The notes beneath the pieces were generated by a model, which worked only from the letters and a program-made list of their open reading frames with translations, made no database searches and had not been told where the DNA came from. A stretch of 18,750 nucleotides of DNA from Lachnospiraceae bacterium UBA1258 (GTDB lineage Bacteria > Bacillota > Clostridia > Lachnospirales > Lachnospiraceae): positions 1 through 18,750 of the forward strand of contig DBVS01000009.1 of NCBI GenBank assembly GCA_002308235.1, written 5' to 3'. The position numbers and the translations under genes were made by a program. Below, piece after piece: positions 7,330-15,079 of this stretch; within the stretch, counting starts at the first letter, position 1; the number at the start of each line of letters is the position of its first letter.

Positions 7330-8232
7330 ATGAGTAAAAAGACACAAGCGGCGGTTATTGAAAAACCGTATCACAAAAAGCTTATAAGAAGAAGAAAACC
7401 CAACCGCTCCATCGGCGGTGACGTGGCACTGGTGCTCTTTCTGGTGCTGGCGGGTCTTGTAATGGTTTTCCCTATCGTATATGCGGTGAGCAATGCTCTT
7501 AAGCCTTTGGATGAGCTCTTTATGTTCCCGCCGAGGATCTTTGCGAGAAACCCTACGTTTGACAACTTCTCCGATCTGTTTGTCACCATGGGTAAATCCT
7601 GGGTAACCTTTTCAAGGTACTTCTTCAATACCGTATTCATTACCGCAGCGGGAACCGCGGGACATTTGCTTATTGCATCCATGGGTGCCTTCGTTCTTGC
7701 AAAGTATGATTTCCCCGGCGGAAGGACATTTTTCAAGATCGTAACGATCGCCATGATGTTCTCCTACTACGTAACGGGTATCCCCAACTACATTCTGATC
7801 AACAAACTGGGATGGATCGATACCTACTGGGCCATCATAGTACCCGCATTTGCTTCCCCCATCGGTTTCTTCCTGATGAAGCAGTTCATGGAAGGACTTC
7901 CCACCTCTTTGATCGAAGCAGCCAAGATAGACGGCGCCAACGAGTGGAGGGTATTTGCCGGGATAGTAATGCCGAACGTTAAACCCGCATGGATGACACT
8001 TATTATCTTCTCCGTTCAGGGACTTTGGAACAACAGGGCGGCAACCTTCATCTATTCTGAAGAAAGAAAGACTTTGGTTTATGCCCTTCAGCAGATACAG
8101 TTGGGCGGTATTGCCAGAACCGGTCAGGCAGCGGCGGTACTTGTGGTTGTAATGATCGTACCTATTCTGATATTTGTCTTCTCCGAAAGCCAGATTCTGG
8201 AAACCATGGCAAGTTCGGGACTCAAAGATTAA
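7330..8232 (+). CDS. Carbohydrate ABC transporter permease, MalG/UgpE type
   Basis: The second subunit of the first importer has 300 residues and about six transmembrane segments. The first is at ~31-52 (VALVLFLVLAGLVMVFPIVY), and the NALKPLDELFMFPP segment after it is characteristic of MalG-type subunits. The EAA loop is complete: EAAKIDGANEWRVFAGIVMP (196-215). Its ATG lies 1 nt after the stop of the preceding permease, so translation is probably coupled. It should pair with that permease and with the large solute-binding protein upstream. Confidence 0.94.
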   Translation: MSKKTQAAVIEKPYHKKLIRRRKPNRSIGGDVALVLFLVLAGLVMVFPIVYAVSNALKPLDELFMFPPRIFARNPTFDNFSDLFVTMGKSWVTFSRYFFNTVFITAAGTAGHLLIASMGAFVLAKYDFPGGRTFFKIVTIAMMFSYYVTGIPNYILINKLGWIDTYWAIIVPAFASPIGFFLMKQFMEGLPTSLIEAAKIDGANEWRVFAGIVMPNVKPAWMTLIIFSVQGLWNNRAATFIYSEERKTLVYALQQIQLGGIARTGQAAAVLVVVMIVPILIFVFSESQILETMASSGLKD

Positions 8233-8243
8233 ATATTCTGTGC

Positions 8244-8247
8244 GAGG
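8244..8247 (+). promoter_or_regulatory. Ribosome binding site that fixes the start of the NHL-TPR protein
   Basis: GAGG directly abuts ATG 8248, which is too close for initiation, but lies 6 nt before the in-frame ATG at 8254. The later ATG is therefore preferred and yields a clean signal peptide beginning MKRKFTW. Confidence 0.6.
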
Positions 8248-8253
8248 ATGATT

Positions 8254-9756
8254 ATGAAAAGAAAATTTACGTGGCTTTGCCTGCTGCTGGCGACAGTCGT
8301 TTCGGTTTCGGCTGTTCCCGCGGTAAAAGCAAATGCACAGGAAAACAATTATTCATACATATACGATTACTGGGGAGATGTTCAGAACTGTCCTACGCCC
8401 TATTACGTAAGCCGCGTGCTTACCTACAAGGAACTGGGACTTGAAAAGAACTTAAAGAACCCCGAATCCATCTATGTTCACGGTAACGAACTTTACCTGT
8501 GCGACACGGGAAACAACCGCATACTCGTTTATGAAGTCGACGAAAAGCATAATTTTAAGCTCATTAAAGAGATCACCAAGGTAAAGGGTGTTGAGCCCGC
8601 AGAGCTTAACGCTCCCGCAGACGTAGCGGTTTCCGAAGACGGTGACATTTTCATTGCGGACAAAGGAAATGCCAGAGTCTTAAAGGTGGACAGGAACCTT
8701 AACTACATTCATCACTTTGAAAAGCCCGAAGATCAGACCCTTGATGAGCAGGTTGTTTTCCAGCCTTCGAGACTGGTGATCGATACGGCGGAACGTCTTT
8801 ACTGCACTTCGACCGGTATCAACAAGGGACTTATCAAGTACGAAGAAGACGGAACCTTTTCCGGATTTATAGGAGCAACTCCCGTTTCCTATAATTTCAT
8901 GGATTACCTTTTTAAGAAGTTTGCGACTCAGGAACAGAGAGCCAGAATGGTTTCCTTCGTTCCCACGGAATATGCCAACATCTACATGGACCCCAAGGGC
9001 TTTATATACGCCCTTCCCGACAAGATACAGGATGAGGACCTGGACTCCGAGAAAATCCAGGCCATCAGAAAACTTAACATGTTGGGCAACGATATTCTGG
9101 TAAGAAACGGTGAATATCCCGTATACGGCGACCTCTACTGGGGCAATGCGGCAGGTATCTCCGGAGCCTCCATTTTTACGGACGTTACGGTCCTGGACAA
9201 TGAGGTTTACATCTGTCTTGATAGGAACCGCTGCAGACTCTTCGGATACGACGATCAGGGTAAACTGGTCTTCGTAATGGGCGGTAACGGTAATATCGAC
9301 GGATACTTCCGCCAGCCCACATCCATCGAGCACATGGGACAGGAGCTCTTCGTTCTTGACAACAAGGACAACGCCATTACCCTCTTTACTCCCACCGAGT
9401 TCGGGTCTTTGGTATACCGGGCTATGGACCAGTTCGATGCGGGTCTTTACGACGAGTCAAAGGCCTCCTGGGAGCAGGTCATGAAACTTGACGGAAGCTA
9501 TACCCTTGCATACATCGGTATCGGAAGAGCCCTTCTTCGTCAGGAAAATTACAAAGAAGCCATGAAATATTTCGAAGTCAAATATGACGCCGTAAACTAT
9601 TCCAAGGCTTTCCAGCAGTACAGAAAGGAATGGATAAGCGAAAATATCGGCTGGATTATCGCAGTGATACTGGTGCTTTTCCTTGTTCCTTTCGGAATCG
9701 GCAGATACAAAAAGATCAAGCATGAAATTGCTACGGCAGACATCTTTAAGAGATAA
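8254..9756 (+). CDS. Secreted, C-terminally membrane-anchored NHL beta-propeller/TPR protein
   Basis: The 500-residue protein starts with a signal peptide (MKRKFTW, hydrophobic core, likely cleavage after ANA at 28). Residues ~65-380 carry NHL/SMP-30-like propeller repeats; the clearest are PESIYVHGNELYLCDTGNNRILVY (from ~70), PADVAVSEDGDIFIADKGNARVLKV (from ~121) and PTSIEHMGQELFVLDNKDNAITLF (from ~355). Residues ~384-445 read as TPR-like helical repeats (AGLYDESKASWEQVMKLD, then ALLRQENYKEAMKYF). A transmembrane segment at ~464-483 precedes a short basic tail, so propeller and TPR face outward. No enzyme active site could be recognised. It may be a scaffold or ligand-binding component acting with the neighbouring YIP1 and DUF5696 membrane proteins; that role is inferred from position. 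The gene begins 21 nt after the permease stop. Confidence 0.85.
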   Translation: MKRKFTWLCLLLATVVSVSAVPAVKANAQENNYSYIYDYWGDVQNCPTPYYVSRVLTYKELGLEKNLKNPESIYVHGNELYLCDTGNNRILVYEVDEKHNFKLIKEITKVKGVEPAELNAPADVAVSEDGDIFIADKGNARVLKVDRNLNYIHHFEKPEDQTLDEQVVFQPSRLVIDTAERLYCTSTGINKGLIKYEEDGTFSGFIGATPVSYNFMDYLFKKFATQEQRARMVSFVPTEYANIYMDPKGFIYALPDKIQDEDLDSEKIQAIRKLNMLGNDILVRNGEYPVYGDLYWGNAAGISGASIFTDVTVLDNEVYICLDRNRCRLFGYDDQGKLVFVMGGNGNIDGYFRQPTSIEHMGQELFVLDNKDNAITLFTPTEFGSLVYRAMDQFDAGLYDESKASWEQVMKLDGSYTLAYIGIGRALLRQENYKEAMKYFEVKYDAVNYSKAFQQYRKEWISENIGWIIAVILVLFLVPFGIGRYKKIKHEIATADIFKR

Positions 9757-9770
9757 GGACGAATACAGAT

Positions 9771-10427
9771 ATGTTTGACGCCTTGAAAAAGAAAGAAACC
9801 TACAGAAAATACTTTAAATCCTTAAAGTTTGCGTTCTACTGTATGACGCATCCCCTGGACGGATTCTGGGATTTGACGCATGAAAAGCGGGGAACCTACG
9901 CTGCGGCAACCACGATCCTTGTGCTGGGCGTGTTCGTAAGGATCCTAAAGCTTAAATATACGAGCTTTGTATTTTTGTCGGTATATTGGGAAGACTTAAA
10001 CATATTGATGTATGTAGCCAGCATCGTATTTCCCCTTATGCTGTGGGTTGTGGGAAACTGGGCCACCACCACACTGTTTGACGGTAAGGGAAGGCTCGGG
10101 CAGGTATACATGGGAACCTGCTACGCATTGCTTCCCTACACGGTGATTCAGATACCGGTCATGATCGCCAGCAACTTCGTTACCATCGAAGAAGGCCAGT
10201 TTATTTCGGTGCTTGATGTGATATCCCTTGTTTACTGTGCACTCCTGATCGTTGCGGCCATGGGACAGATACATGAGTTTTCGCTGGCAAAGAACCTTGT
10301 ATTTACAGTTTTTTCACTTGCCGCGGTAATGATAATGATTTTCCTGCTCCTGCTTTTCTTCAGTATGATCTCGCAGGGTGTTGCATATTTTGTTTCGATC
10401 GGCAGAGAGCTTTTGTTCCGAATGTAA
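9771..10427 (+). CDS. YIP1-family multi-span membrane protein
   Basis: This 218-residue protein has about five hydrophobic segments (~42-60, 76-98, 118-136, 145-165, 172-200) after a short amphipathic N-terminus. The loop GNWATTTLFDGKGRLGQVY (95-113) followed by CYALLPY matches the hallmark of the bacterial YIP1 family. The molecular function of bacterial YIP1 proteins is not established; their eukaryotic namesakes are membrane-trafficking factors, which says little here. The gene lies 14 nt after the NHL-TPR gene and 24 nt before the DUF5696 gene, so it is probably part of the same membrane assembly. AAGGA upstream is a plausible ribosome binding site, about 10 nt from the ATG. Confidence 0.82.
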   Translation: MFDALKKKETYRKYFKSLKFAFYCMTHPLDGFWDLTHEKRGTYAAATTILVLGVFVRILKLKYTSFVFLSVYWEDLNILMYVASIVFPLMLWVVGNWATTTLFDGKGRLGQVYMGTCYALLPYTVIQIPVMIASNFVTIEEGQFISVLDVISLVYCALLIVAAMGQIHEFSLAKNLVFTVFSLAAVMIMIFLLLLFFSMISQGVAYFVSIGRELLFRM

Positions 10428-10451
10428 AATCTGATACGGATGGGATTTCTG

Positions 10452-13085
10452 ATGAAAAAAGACAATAAAGAGAAAACTAAAGTTAAGAAACCTTTGACCG
10501 AAGCGCAGGTTGAAAGAAGAGGGGCTTTAAAACAGGCTCTTAAGGATCTTATCGCTCCTACGGCTGTCGTCGCGGTGGTTGCGATTGTACTCTTTATCGC
10601 AGTTAAATTTGCCAACAAGCCTGAGGTATACAAAGAGGTTCGCCCCTTTGGGTACGAGCCCATTCCCGGATACGAGGAAAAGCCCATAGTACTTGAATCC
10701 GACCAGCTGATCCTTTCTTTGGACCCTGCTACCACAGACTTTACGGTTACCCAGAAGTCTACCGGCAAGAGCTGGTATTCAAATGCGGAGAACGCCGAAA
10801 ACGATCCCATGGCCCTTGATTCCGAGAAGAAGATGCTTAAGTCAAACGTGATCATTTCCTACGCCCAGGTAAACGGCCTTGAAACCGTACTTGACTGCTC
10901 GGGAAACGTAGCAAAGGGCTTGTATGAGATCAAACTCGAGAATGATACCATCAAACTTTTTTACTCCTTCGGTAATATTCAGAGAGAATATGTAATCCCG
11001 CCGGTAATGCTGGAAGAAGACCTTGCCAAGTGGAAGGGCAATCTTGAAAAAGAAGATGCCCAGTATGTATCGGAATATTACAAGAAATACGATATCAACA
11101 AGCTTTCCGCCAAGGACAACAAGGATGAACTTCTTGCAAATTATCCTTCCATGGCCGATCACATCATCTACGTTCTTCGTACCAATGTACGTGAAAACGT
11201 AAAGAGAGAGCTTGAAAAGCGCTTTGAAAAAGCAGGATATACCTACGAAGACTTTTTAAATGACAAACTCCTGGATGAATCCGTCAGCTCCGACTCCTCG
11301 GCAGTATTCAACGTGGAGATGGATCTGAGACTTGAGGGCGGCGATCTTATAGTCGAAGTTCCTTTTAAAGGAATCGAATACAAGGAACAGTACCCCGTAT
11401 ACACGGTGCTTCCCCTGCCCTATTTCGGAGCGGCATATTCGGACGCAGAAGGCTTCATGTTTGTTCCCGAAGGCGGCGGAGCGCTCATCAACTACAATAA
11501 CGGAAAAGCTTCCCAGAGCGACTATTACGCAAACGTTTACGGATGGGATATGTGCCTTAGCCGTGAATACGTGATTCACAATACCAGAGCTTATTTTAAC
11601 GTATTCGGCCAGGGCCGTGACGGCAGCTCCTACATCTGTATCATGGAAGACGGAGCAGGTTACGCGTCGGTCCGTTCGGCGATTTCGGGACGTATCAACA
11701 ACTACAATTATGTTGATGCAAAATATTCCGTTTGTCCCGGCGAAAAATACGACATTGACGAACTTTCAAACGCAGCGGTTTACCAGTACCTTGATAAGCT
11801 TCCCGACGAATCCATCGTTCAGAGATATCGCTTCATAGACAGTGATGACTACGTGGACATGGCAAAGGAATACGGCAGATATCTTGAAGAAAAATATCCG
11901 GGATACATGACCGTGAACGCTTCCGATGGAACGCCCGTTGCCATCGAACTCGTGGGTGCCATCGACAAGGTACGTCAGGTTCTCGGTATTCCCGTATCCC
12001 GTCCTCTGAAGCTTACCTCCTACAAAGATGCTTCGAAGATCGTGGAAGAACTGGCAAACGCCGGCATCGGAGATCTTTCCGTAAAATATTCCGCCTGGTG
12101 TAATGACGGTGTAAGACAGAATCTTCTTAACAATGTTCATACCATCAGTGAACTGGGACGCGGAAGTGACTTAAAGAAATTAACGGCAAAAGCAAAAGAA
12201 CTGGGCGTTGACCTTTATCTTGACGGCGTTACCCAGTATGAATACGACAGCAACATCTTTGACGGATTCTTCTCCTTCAGGGATGCGGCAAGATTCTTAA
12301 ACAAAGAAAGAGCGGAGCTTTACCAGTACAGTATGGTAACCTACGCGGCAAGAGAAGGCGCCAAAAGCTATTACCTGCTTCGTGCCGATCTTGCGGAAAA
12401 GATGGCGAAAAACCTTATTAAGGCCACCGACAAATACGGCGCAGAGGTTTCTTTCTCGGATATCGGCATGGATGTTTCCTCTGACTTCCGCAGAGGCAAA
12501 ACCTACAGCCGTGAGTATAATAAAAACGTCGACATCAATCTTCTCAGATCCGCCGATGACAGCGGCAAGAAGATTATGATCAACATGGGTAACGATTATG
12601 CAATCCCTTATGTTGATTTCGTGACGAACATGGAACTTAAGGGAAGCGAATACACCCTTTTGGACAAGATGGTTCCTTTCTACCAGATAGCGATCCACGG
12701 TCTTGTTAATTATGCGGGCCAGCCCATCAACATCTGCGGTAACGAGGAACAGGAGATACTTACTTCCGCAGAATACGGAGCATCCCTTTACTACACTCTC
12801 ATGAGTGAAAGCTCCTTTGCAATACAGAAGACCCTGTATCCCGAATACTACGGTTCGGAATACGCAGCTTGGAAGGACAGGTTGATTGAGACCTGCAAGA
12901 GATACAATACGGAGCTTGGATCTACTTTCGGTCAGCGTATGACTGGACACAGGACCATGGGAGACGTAACCTGCACCGAATACGAGGACGGCAGCAAGGT
13001 ATATGTCAACTACAGCTTCACCGACAGCTACAAAACTCCGGAAGGCACGGTAGTTCCCGCAAGAGACTACGCGTTGGTAAAGTAA
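10452..13085 (+). CDS. DUF5696-type membrane-anchored protein, putative glycoside hydrolase fold
   Basis: This 877-residue protein has a highly charged cytoplasmic N-terminus, one transmembrane anchor (~34-52) and a large extracellular part. Residues ~75-480 are mostly beta-rich (FGAAYSDAEGFMFVPEGGGALI at ~325-346). Residues ~515-780 look like an alternating alpha/beta barrel, with strand-end acids such as Asp591 in GVDLYLDGVTQ and Asp670 in VSFSDIG, plus GNEEQEIL at ~763-770. This layout of a sandwich followed by a barrel resembles retaining glycosidases of the GH31/GH36/GH101 type, but no catalytic residue can be assigned with certainty. I recognise it as DUF5696 from its overall sequence and from its neighbours. 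An upstream in-frame ATG at 10440 has no ribosome binding site; GGATGG lies 8 nt before the ATG at 10452, so the latter is chosen with moderate confidence. Confidence 0.78.
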   Translation: MKKDNKEKTKVKKPLTEAQVERRGALKQALKDLIAPTAVVAVVAIVLFIAVKFANKPEVYKEVRPFGYEPIPGYEEKPIVLESDQLILSLDPATTDFTVTQKSTGKSWYSNAENAENDPMALDSEKKMLKSNVIISYAQVNGLETVLDCSGNVAKGLYEIKLENDTIKLFYSFGNIQREYVIPPVMLEEDLAKWKGNLEKEDAQYVSEYYKKYDINKLSAKDNKDELLANYPSMADHIIYVLRTNVRENVKRELEKRFEKAGYTYEDFLNDKLLDESVSSDSSAVFNVEMDLRLEGGDLIVEVPFKGIEYKEQYPVYTVLPLPYFGAAYSDAEGFMFVPEGGGALINYNNGKASQSDYYANVYGWDMCLSREYVIHNTRAYFNVFGQGRDGSSYICIMEDGAGYASVRSAISGRINNYNYVDAKYSVCPGEKYDIDELSNAAVYQYLDKLPDESIVQRYRFIDSDDYVDMAKEYGRYLEEKYPGYMTVNASDGTPVAIELVGAIDKVRQVLGIPVSRPLKLTSYKDASKIVEELANAGIGDLSVKYSAWCNDGVRQNLLNNVHTISELGRGSDLKKLTAKAKELGVDLYLDGVTQYEYDSNIFDGFFSFRDAARFLNKERAELYQYSMVTYAAREGAKSYYLLRADLAEKMAKNLIKATDKYGAEVSFSDIGMDVSSDFRRGKTYSREYNKNVDINLLRSADDSGKKIMINMGNDYAIPYVDFVTNMELKGSEYTLLDKMVPFYQIAIHGLVNYAGQPINICGNEEQEILTSAEYGASLYYTLMSESSFAIQKTLYPEYYGSEYAAWKDRLIETCKRYNTELGSTFGQRMTGHRTMGDVTCTEYEDGSKVYVNYSFTDSYKTPEGTVVPARDYALVK

Positions 13086-13095
13086 TCGATAAATG

Positions 13096-13102
13096 AGAGA
13101 GG
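13096..13102 (+). promoter_or_regulatory. Ribosome binding site that fixes the start of the third permease
   Basis: AGAGAGG lies 8 nt before ATG 13111. It is inside the frame of the alternative ATG at 13093, which lacks an upstream site of its own. Confidence 0.65.
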
Positions 13103-13110
13103 CAAAATCG

Positions 13111-14019
13111 ATGAGTAAAAGCAAAAAAGGCAGACTGGCCGGTCTTGAAAAAAGAAAAGCGATAGCGGGATACCTTTTTATATCTCCTTTCATCCTGGGA
13201 TTCCTGATCTTTATGGTAAGGCCCTTCTTCCATTCGCTGTACATGAGCTTTTGTGAAGTTCAGTTAGGACCCGCAAAGTTCGACCTGGTCTGGAAGGGAT
13301 TGTACCAGTACAACTGGGCTTTCAGGGTGGATCCCGAGTTCGGGCGTCTCCTTGGTTCGGAAATGCTCCGAATGTTCGTATATTCCTTCGCCATCATAGT
13401 ATTCAGTTTCTTTATTGCACTGATACTCAACCAGAAGTTTAAAGGACGTGCGCTGGTAAGGACCATTTTCTTCCTGCCGGTCATCCTTTCTTCAGGTGTA
13501 ATGCTTGGGATCGAATCAAACAACGAACTTATTTCATCGATAATGGCGAGCGTGGATAACTATCAGACGGGCCCGGATATTACGAAAGCCCTTCAGGAGA
13601 TCCTAAGGACCACCGGTGTCGGTGTAAGGGCTTTTGAAACGGTCTTCGAGGTTATAAATAACATTTACGACGTGGCGCTTGCTTCGGGAATGCAGATAAT
13701 CATCTTCCTGTCGGGACTTCAGACGATTCCCCGCAGCATGTATGAAGCGGCCGAGATCGAAGGAAGTACCGCATGGGAGAGCCTCTGGAAGATCACCTTC
13801 CCCAGCATAAGCGGTCTGTTTCTGGTTAACTGGGTTTATACCGTCGTGGATTTCTGTATGAGATCCGATAACGAGGTTATAGACAAGATCAAGACCATCA
13901 TGGGTCGCTTGAATTACGGTGCGTCCTCGGCAATGTCATGGGCATACTTCCTGTGCATAGCAGCATATTTGGCACTTTCAACATTTATAATTTCCAAGAG
14001 GGTTTACTACTATGACTAA
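13111..14019 (+). CDS. Carbohydrate ABC transporter permease, MalF/LplB type, with enlarged external loop
   Basis: This is the first subunit of the second importer, 302 residues from the chosen start. YLFISPFILGFLIFMVRPFF (21-40) begins the membrane domain, and the EAA loop is complete: EAAEIEGSTAWESLWKITFPS (212-232). Between the segments LVRTIFFLPVIL and MQIIIFLSGLQTIP there is an insertion of about 60 polar residues (~133-190, including a DNYQTGPDITKALQEIL stretch) that should lie on the outer face near the binding protein. The last 8 nt overlap the next permease gene. Neighbouring permease and solute-binding protein genes downstream should complete this importer. Confidence 0.92.
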   Translation: MSKSKKGRLAGLEKRKAIAGYLFISPFILGFLIFMVRPFFHSLYMSFCEVQLGPAKFDLVWKGLYQYNWAFRVDPEFGRLLGSEMLRMFVYSFAIIVFSFFIALILNQKFKGRALVRTIFFLPVILSSGVMLGIESNNELISSIMASVDNYQTGPDITKALQEILRTTGVGVRAFETVFEVINNIYDVALASGMQIIIFLSGLQTIPRSMYEAAEIEGSTAWESLWKITFPSISGLFLVNWVYTVVDFCMRSDNEVIDKIKTIMGRLNYGASSAMSWAYFLCIAAYLALSTFIISKRVYYYD

Positions 14020-15010
14020 GAGTAAAGAAGCACGACAGGATTTCTGGGAAAGAAACCGGAAATCCGGCGGATATCTTCTTCGTAAAAGAATAACGAAGGT
14101 GGGCTTGAGCATATGCCGTTTCTTGCTTCTCTTCGGTCTGTGCTTTCTGATCCTGCAGCCTCTGTTAAGTAAAATATCGGTAAGCTTCATGGCCGAGAAG
14201 GATCTGTACGACCCCACCGTAAACATTATTCCCGCCCACTTCACCCTTTCAAACTACGGAGTGGCCAAGGAAATTATGGGTTACTGGAAAGCCTTCAGAA
14301 ACTCCATGGTGATCAGCCTAACCATAAGCATACTGCAGATTGCCGTATGTACACTGGTGGGATACGGGTTTGCTAGGTTCAAGTTTCCCTTTAAGAAATT
14401 CTGGTTTGCCTGTGTAATGCTTATTATCGTGATCCCGCCCCAGGTTATTTCGAACTCCCTGTTCATCAATTTCCGATTTTTTGACATTTTCGGTATCATC
14501 AGGGCAGTGACCGGAAAGCCTTTAAACCTGCAGGGTTCGGTAATCCCGTATTACCTTATGAGCGCAGGCTGTATGGGACTTAAGAACGGACTTTACATCT
14601 ACATGATACGTCAGTTTTTCAGGAACATCCCGGTGGATACCGAGGAAGCGGCTTACGTTGACGGCTGCGGAATGTTTAAGACCTTCCGCAAGATTATGCT
14701 TCCCGAAGCAACCCCCATCATTACTTCCTGCTTCCTGTTTGCTTTCGTATGGCAGTGGACCGATGGCTTTTACTCAGACATGTTCCTCGGAACCACACCC
14801 TTGGTAAGTACTTCACTTGCCAGAGTGGTCGACGGTATCAGTGCTTATATTCAAAGAATTACGGGTATTAAGACCACGGTATCGGTTGCATATTCCGATG
14901 CGATACTTTCGGCAGGTACACTTATGATCGTGGTTCCCGTATTGCTGATCTATCTTTTTGCACAAAGAAAGTTCGTTGAGAGCATCAGCTCTTCAGGTAT
15001 CAAAATGTGA
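14012..15010 (+). CDS. Carbohydrate ABC transporter permease, MalG/LplC type
   Basis: This is the second subunit of the second importer, 332 residues. After a basic N-terminus come about six membrane segments (first ~32-53, ICRFLLLFGLCFLILQPLL). The EAA loop EEAAYVDGCGMFKTFRKIMLP is at 211-231. Its ATG lies inside the end of the preceding gene (ATGACTAA, 8-nt overlap in another frame), which suggests coupled translation and a fixed 1:1 subunit ratio. A ribosome binding site, AGAGGG, is present 9-10 nt upstream within the preceding gene. No ATP-binding subunit follows. Confidence 0.93.
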   Translation: MTKSKEARQDFWERNRKSGGYLLRKRITKVGLSICRFLLLFGLCFLILQPLLSKISVSFMAEKDLYDPTVNIIPAHFTLSNYGVAKEIMGYWKAFRNSMVISLTISILQIAVCTLVGYGFARFKFPFKKFWFACVMLIIVIPPQVISNSLFINFRFFDIFGIIRAVTGKPLNLQGSVIPYYLMSAGCMGLKNGLYIYMIRQFFRNIPVDTEEAAYVDGCGMFKTFRKIMLPEATPIITSCFLFAFVWQWTDGFYSDMFLGTTPLVSTSLARVVDGISAYIQRITGIKTTVSVAYSDAILSAGTLMIVVPVLLIYLFAQRKFVESISSSGIKM

Positions 15011-15022
15011 TATCAAACACTG

Positions 15023-15043
15023 TGCAACTCCGGAAAAGTTGCA
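15023..15043 (+). repeat. Intergenic stem-loop ahead of the second solute-binding protein
   Basis: TGCAACT and AGTTGCA form a perfect 7-bp stem around a 7-nt loop in the 69-nt gap between the last permease and the solute-binding lipoprotein. No T run follows, so it is not an intrinsic terminator. Stems in this position are known in other sugar transporter operons to protect the binding-protein part of the message; that use here is an inference. Confidence 0.5.
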
Positions 15044-15079
15044 GAGGTTTGAATATATTTATCAAATGGAGGATAAACT

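Noticed and set aside
12297..13244. A 315-codon minus-strand open frame overlapping the DUF5696 gene end and the third permease start
   Set aside because: It spans two well-supported plus-strand genes and shows no protein family features.
3409..15010. The idea that the two importers are a recent duplication
   Set aside because: The corresponding permeases and binding proteins differ strongly in sequence, length and architecture, so they are distinct families rather than copies.
15040..15060. TTGCAG and TATATT as a private promoter for the second solute-binding protein
   Set aside because: The spacing is only about 8 nt, and transcription would start at or beyond the ribosome binding site.
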